This document shows, piece by piece, positions 6,761 through 9,462 of a stretch of 9,462 nt of DNA. The position numbers were made by a program, and so were the translations under genes. The notes below the pieces were generated by a model. It was given only the letters and a program-made list of their open reading frames with translations. It was not told the origin of the DNA and did no database searches. This DNA comes from CAXBCP01 sp038120765 (GTDB lineage Bacteria; Pseudomonadota; Alphaproteobacteria; MPNO01; UBA830), in NCBI GenBank assembly GCA_038120765.1, contig JAYOMI010000125.1, positions 1-9,462 of the forward strand, read 5' to 3'. The number at the start of each line of letters is the position of its first letter. The stretch's first letter is position 1.

Positions 6761-6789
6761 TTGAAAGGCGCACAAAGTGCGTCTATATC
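6761..6789 (+). promoter_or_regulatory. Promoter of the 60-codon gene
   Basis: TTGAAA (6761-6766) and TATATC (6784-6789) with a 17-base spacer form a near-consensus sigma-70 promoter reading toward the gene at 6864. The spacer is occupied by operator palindrome 2, and palindromes 1 and 3 flank the promoter, so the promoter should be occluded when these sites are bound. Predicted transcription start is about 6796. Confidence 0.65.
6768..6782. promoter_or_regulatory. Operator-like palindrome 2 (GCGCAC-AAA-GTGCGT)
   Basis: Second copy, lying exactly between the -35 (ends 6766) and -10 (begins 6784) boxes. Its centre is 29 bases from copy 1 and 32 bases from copy 3, about three helical turns each, so the sites face roughly the same side of the DNA. 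Confidence 0.75.
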
Positions 6790-6799
6790 ATGATTCGTT

Positions 6800-6814
6800 G
6801 CGCACTTGGTGCGC
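6800..6814. promoter_or_regulatory. Operator-like palindrome 3 (GCGCAC-TTG-GTGCGC)
   Basis: Third and most symmetric copy: with the flanking T and A it is a perfect TGCGCAC-N3-GTGCGCA dyad (6799-6815). It lies just after the predicted transcription start of the rightward promoter, a position typical of repressor sites. Confidence 0.75.
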
Positions 6815-6823
6815 ATGCCCGGC

Positions 6824-6840
6824 ACCGCCGCCCGGGCGGT
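6824..6840 (+). other. GC-rich stem-loop in the 5' leader of the 60-codon gene
   Basis: ACCGCC (6824-6829) pairs with GGCGGT (6835-6840) around a five-base loop; a 12-base palindrome CCGCCCGGGCGG lies at 6828-6839. It sits 23 bases before the ATG, ahead of the ribosome site, and might affect translation or message stability. It could equally be chance in GC-rich DNA. Confidence 0.3.
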
Positions 6841-6863
6841 TAAACAGGAGAAGGAGACAGGCC

Positions 6864-7046
6864 ATGGATTCCCTGTCGGTATATTTCGACGCCATGTGGC
6901 AGGAGGCGCAACGGCCGCTGCCAAAGGTGGAGCGCCCGAGCATGCGCGGCGATATCGCGGCGGTCTTGCGCCGGCTGCGCCTGATGTCGAAACGCACTTA
7001 TTCCCTGGCGATGCAGCAGTGGCGTCAGACGCGTAACACGCAATAG
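6864..7046 (+). CDS. Hypothetical 60-residue protein under three-operator control
   Basis: I do not recognise this protein. The reading begins MDSLSVYFDAMWQEAQRPLP and ends MQQWRQTRNTQ. The N-terminal third is mildly acidic and amphipathic; residues about 28-56 are strongly basic with several arginines (RGDIAAVLRRLRLMSKRTYSLAMQQWRQTR) and look alpha-helical, compatible with nucleic-acid, membrane-surface or protein binding. No transmembrane helix, signal peptide or cysteine. The case for a real gene is strong despite its size: AAGGAGA (6851-6857) at ideal spacing before the ATG, a near-consensus promoter upstream, and a strong hairpin just after the stop. It diverges from the small XRE gene and shares the palindrome-filled intergenic region, so it is probably regulated by that protein. 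The in-frame open region extends upstream to an ATG near 6800, but that would start on top of operator 3 and has no ribosome site. Confidence 0.75.
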   Translation: MDSLSVYFDAMWQEAQRPLPKVERPSMRGDIAAVLRRLRLMSKRTYSLAMQQWRQTRNTQ

Positions 7047-7053
7047 AACGATG

Positions 7054-7080
7054 CGGAGACCGGCACGATGCCGGTCTCCG
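7054..7080. terminator. Strong hairpin terminator between convergent small genes
   Basis: A perfect 11-base stem, CGGAGACCGGC (7054-7064) with GCCGGTCTCCG (7070-7080), around the loop ACGAT. It starts 7 bases after the stop of the 60-codon gene and lies 30 bases past the stop of the minus-strand 69-codon gene. Neither side has a real U-tract (CTCTTCC on plus; CATCGTTCTATT on minus), so it may terminate poorly by itself or act as a 3' end stabiliser. Confidence 0.65.
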
Positions 7081-7110
7081 CTCTTCCGGGTCGTCGTCGG
7101 ATCCGGAGGT

Positions 7111-7320
7111 TTAAGTCGCGGCGCCCGGCAGTGCCTCGAAACGGCTCTCATCGAGCAGGACGCTCATGGCGATAATCTTGGTGGCGGAACGGTCGCCGAC
7201 CCCCACCATTTTGACGTGCGGAATGGAGATCGACAGATCGCTGAGCTCGTCGACCTCCCAAAGAAGGCCTTCGCTGGCGCGGAACTGCTGACCGGGACGA
7301 ATTTCTGCGGATTTACGCAT
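7111..7320 (-). CDS. Small conserved-type hypothetical protein (69 residues)
   Basis: A 69-residue soluble protein whose pattern IRPGQQFRASEGLLWEVDEL, IPHVKMVGVGDRSATKIIAMSVLLDESRFEAL resembles small beta-rich proteins I have seen annotated as hypothetical in alphaproteobacteria (pattern: G-x-x-F-R, W-E-V, P-H-x-x-x-x-x-V-x-D, S-x-L-x-D). That likeness is from memory and untested; no function is known to me. The ATG at 7320 has AGGTGAG about nine bases upstream. A TATAGT -10-like box on the minus strand (7344-7339) lies just before it without a clear -35. It follows the adenine deaminase gene by 65 bases on the same strand, so it may have its own promoter or be read through from that gene. 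Confidence 0.72.
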   Translation of the reverse strand: MRKSAEIRPGQQFRASEGLLWEVDELSDLSISIPHVKMVGVGDRSATKIIAMSVLLDESRFEALPGAAT

Positions 7321-7385
7321 TCTGGCTGTCTCACCTGGACTATACGGAACGGGCGGGAGTATCGCTGGGCTTTTCGAAGAAAGAC

Positions 7386-8393
7386 TTAACGCATCGCGGT
7401 TTCAAAGGCCGCCAGCCATTTTTTCTTCGCATCTTCATCCAGGAAAGAGGCTACGACAGAGTTCTTCGCCAGCGTGACGATCTCCGCCTTCGATAAATCC
7501 AGCGCATCGCGCACGGCGATGAAATTGTCGAGCACGTAGCCGCCGAAATAGGCCGGATCGTCGGAATTCACCGTCGCGACCAGACCCGCATCCAGCATCG
7601 CCCGCAGCGGGTGCTGCGACATGTCGGTCACGCCCTGCAGACGGTAGTTCGACAGAGGGCAGACCGTCAGCGGCATTTTTTCACGAACAAGACGCGCCAC
7701 CAGATCCGGATCGGTCATCGCGGCATTGCCGTGGTCGATGCGCTCGACATGCAGCAGATCGAGCGTATCGCGGACATATGCCGCCGGGCCTTCCTCGCCG
7801 GCATGGGCGACCAGCCTGAACCCGGCCTCGCGCGCCTTTGCGAAGACGCGCTGGTATTTTTGCGGCGGGTGGCCGCGCTCTGACGAATCAAGGCCGATGC
7901 CCGTAATCCGGTCGCGATGCGCGATTGCCTGTTCCAGCACGGGAAACGCCTCGTCCTCGTCGAGATGGCGGAGGAAACACATGATGAGGCGCGACGTGAT
8001 GCCATGCGCCGCCTCGGCATCGCGCAAGGCACGCCAGATATCGTCAAGCGCCACCTCGAACGGCACGCCGCGCACCGTATGCCCCTGAGGATCGAAGAAG
8101 ATTTCCGCATGGACGACACCGTCGGCGACGGCACGCTTCATATAGGCCGCCGTGAGATCGTAGAAATCCTGTTCGTGGAGCAGTACGCTCATGCCCGCGT
8201 AATAGAGATCGAGGAACGCCTGCAGGTCGGCGAAATCATAGGCCGCCTTCAGATCGTCTACCGTGGCATAGGGCAGATCGACCCCGTTGCGCCCGGCGAT
8301 TTCGAACATCAGGTCGGGTTCCAGACTGCCTTCGATGTGCAGGTGCAGTTCTGCTTTCGGCAGGCGCAGGATGAAATCGTCTGAAACGGACAT
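7386..8393 (-). CDS. add: Adenine deaminase (adenosine/AMP deaminase family)
   Basis: A 335-residue cytoplasmic zinc amidohydrolase. Metal and catalytic residues are intact: HLHIEG (His17, His19), AHAGEEG (His197, Glu200), IDHG (His221) and NSDDP (Asp278, Asp279). Within the adenosine deaminase family it carries the adenine-deaminase signatures: FFDPQGHTVRGV (99-110), IGLDSSERGHPPQKY (166-180, where adenosine deaminases usually have a G-D-E type sequence), CPLSNYRLQGV and NSDDPAYFGGYVLDNF. It therefore probably converts adenine to hypoxanthine plus ammonia, like yeast Aah1 and Pseudomonas PA0148, although automatic annotation will often say adenosine deaminase. The ATG at 8393 has GCAGG eight bases upstream and fits the family N-terminus; an in-frame TTG at 8444 would add 17 unconserved residues. 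It diverges from a GMC oxidoreductase across a palindrome. Confidence 0.93.
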   Translation of the reverse strand: MSVSDDFILRLPKAELHLHIEGSLEPDLMFEIAGRNGVDLPYATVDDLKAAYDFADLQAFLDLYYAGMSVLLHEQDFYDLTAAYMKRAVADGVVHAEIFFDPQGHTVRGVPFEVALDDIWRALRDAEAAHGITSRLIMCFLRHLDEDEAFPVLEQAIAHRDRITGIGLDSSERGHPPQKYQRVFAKAREAGFRLVAHAGEEGPAAYVRDTLDLLHVERIDHGNAAMTDPDLVARLVREKMPLTVCPLSNYRLQGVTDMSQHPLRAMLDAGLVATVNSDDPAYFGGYVLDNFIAVRDALDLSKAEIVTLAKNSVVASFLDEDAKKKWLAAFETAMR

Positions 8394-8446
8394 TCTGAAT
8401 ACCTGCCCTCCGAGACCGTCAGTATGGGGCCTGTTAGGATGCAAAT

Positions 8447-8476
8447 TTCATATGCTATCCTGTGTCAGGATAACAA
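8447..8476 (-). promoter_or_regulatory. Possible promoter of the adenine deaminase gene
   Basis: On the minus strand TTGTTA (8476-8471) and TATGAA (8452-8447) are 18 bases apart. The 17-base palindrome at 8456-8472 fills the spacer and touches the -35, which would make it a repression site. Both boxes are imperfect. Confidence 0.35.
8456..8472. promoter_or_regulatory. Perfect 17-bp palindrome TATCCTG-TGT-CAGGATA
   Basis: Two perfect 7-base arms around a TGT centre, midway in the 110-base gap between the divergent deaminase and GMC oxidoreductase genes. A further half-site-like TTAGGAT lies at 8434-8440. The symmetry and position point to a dimeric repressor that could control both genes; no regulator gene adjoins this intergenic region inside the window. 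Confidence 0.65.
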
Positions 8477-8503
8477 TATCGGCAGTACGGAGACGTCAGA
8501 AAA

Positions 8504-9462
8504 ATGAGCAACGGCAAAAGCTATGATTACGTGATCGTGGGTGCAGGATCGGCGGGCTGCACGCTGGCCAACCGGCTGACCGAAGATCCCAACGTCCAGG
8601 TGCTGGTGCTCGAGGCAGGCGGCAGCGACCGCAACCCGATCATTACGGTGCCGCTCGGCTGGGGCAAGATCCTGTTCGAGCGCCTCTATGACTGGGGCTA
8701 TTTCACGGAAGAAGAAAGCGAGTTCAACAACCGCAAGGTCGAATGCGCGCGCGGCAAGGTGCTGGGTGGGTCATCGTCGATCAACGCCATGGCCTATGTC
8801 CGCTGCCACCGCGAAGACTACGACCGGTGGAGCCGCAATGGCTGCACCGGCTGGTCCTACGCCGACATCCTGCCCTACTTCATCAAGTCCGAGGACTGGG
8901 AGAAAGGCGACCAGCCGCTGCGCGGCACCGGCGGGCCGCTGACCACGATGGAAAACAAGTATCCTGACCCGCTGCTCGAAGCCTGGCTGCAGGCCGGCGA
9001 GCAGGCGGGATATTCCCGCACGGCCGATTACAACGGCCACCAGAACGAAGGGCTGGGCACCCTGCAATCGACGATCCGCAACGGCCGCCGCTGCAGCGCC
9101 GCGGTCGCCTATCTGCGCCCGGCAATGAAACGCTCGAACCTCACCGTCATCACGAATGCCCTGGCGCACCGGGTGGTCATGGACGGCACCAGGGCCACCG
9201 GCGTCGAATATTCGACCGGCAGCGGCAACACGACCGTCGCCCGCGCCGAGCGCGAAGTGATCGTCGCCGGCGGCGTGATCAATTCGCCGCAGCTGCTGAT
9301 GCTGTCCGGCATCGGCAACAGCGCACACCTTGCCGAGCATGGTATTTCGACCGCCATCGATCTGAAGGGTGTCGGCCAGAACCTGCAGGATCACCTCTCC
9401 GTCGGCGTCGAATACGAACGTATCGGCGACGGGCCGTTCGTCGGCCGTCTGCGCTGGGACCG
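8504..9462 (+). CDS. GMC-family FAD oxidoreductase (choline-dehydrogenase-like), 3' truncated by window
   Basis: An open frame from ATG 8504 to the window end without a stop: 319 whole codons, out of about 530-560 usual for the family. The N-terminus has the dinucleotide-binding motif YDYVIVGAGSAGCTLANRL (GxGxxG at 13-18) and VLVLEAGG. GMC signature 1 is RGKVLGGSSSINAMAYVR (from Arg83) and signature 2 is GGVINSPQLLMLSGIG (from Gly256), followed by GVGQNLQDHL. These match the choline dehydrogenase / alcohol dehydrogenase group, which oxidises an alcohol with FAD and passes electrons to the respiratory chain; the C-terminal half holding the catalytic His is outside. No signal peptide. GGAG lies 11 bases upstream of the ATG. 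The substrate is not identifiable, and true choline dehydrogenase (betA) is not assured since no betaine genes are seen. Divergent from the deaminase, with a shared palindrome. Confidence 0.93.
   Translation, partial: MSNGKSYDYVIVGAGSAGCTLANRLTEDPNVQVLVLEAGGSDRNPIITVPLGWGKILFERLYDWGYFTEEESEFNNRKVECARGKVLGGSSSINAMAYVRCHREDYDRWSRNGCTGWSYADILPYFIKSEDWEKGDQPLRGTGGPLTTMENKYPDPLLEAWLQAGEQAGYSRTADYNGHQNEGLGTLQSTIRNGRRCSAAVAYLRPAMKRSNLTVITNALAHRVVMDGTRATGVEYSTGSGNTTVARAEREVIVAGGVINSPQLLMLSGIGNSAHLAEHGISTAIDLKGVGQNLQDHLSVGVEYERIGDGPFVGRLRWD

Noticed and set aside
6413..7080. Toxin-antitoxin pair, restriction-modification control gene or prophage immunity region
   Set aside because: The layout is reminiscent of these, but the genes are divergent rather than an overlapping operon, the 60-residue product matches no toxin I know, and there is no restriction, methylase, integrase or structural phage gene nearby. 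Kept only as a possibility in the findings.
8394..8444. TTG start at 8444 for the deaminase
   Set aside because: The added 17 residues do not resemble the family N-terminus and would overlap the predicted promoter; the ATG at 8393 fits better.

Overview
The window is GC-rich, densely coded bacterial DNA. Codon usage favours G/C at third positions, gene overlaps are short (ATGA, CTGA), and the gene families (AEC permease, LLM flavin oxidoreductase, adenine deaminase, GMC dehydrogenase, class II photolyase) suggest a free-living, probably marine or soil alphaproteobacterium of the Rhodospirillales type. That placement is an inference from style; no rRNA or marker gene is present. There is no tRNA, insertion sequence, CRISPR array or clear prophage gene.

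Layout. (1) 1-1409: the last 18 codons of an OmpR-type response regulator overlap, by ATGA, a complete two-transmembrane HAMP/HisKA sensor kinase. (2) 1475-2851: a class II CPD photolyase with a TTG start. (3) 2860-6385: a LysR regulator diverges from an LLM-class flavin monooxygenase, which is followed in the same direction by a MarR regulator and an AEC-family permease. The permease appears to start at a CTG overlapping the marR stop. This looks like a small metabolite uptake/oxidation unit with two regulators. (4) 6413-7080: a small XRE-type repressor-like gene diverges from an unrecognised 60-codon gene. Between them lie three copies of a GCGCAC-N3-GTGCGY palindrome arranged around a clear promoter, and a strong hairpin closes the unit. 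(5) 7111-8393 (minus): a 69-residue small protein downstream of an adenine-deaminase-type member of the adenosine deaminase family. (6) 8504-end: the first 319 codons of a GMC (choline-dehydrogenase-like) flavoprotein, divergent from the deaminase across a perfect 17-bp palindrome.

How it works together. Most of the window is ordinary accessory metabolism with local regulators. The most interesting element is the 6656-7080 control module: a lambda-like three-operator region governs a tiny uncharacterised protein, with one operator filling exactly the spacer between the -35 and -10 boxes. The second most interesting features are the two non-standard starts in the marR-permease pair (a possible leaderless marR and a CTG-initiated permease) and the palindrome in the deaminase/GMC intergenic region. 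No multi-gene system that is clearly new was found; the XRE/60-aa module is the best candidate.
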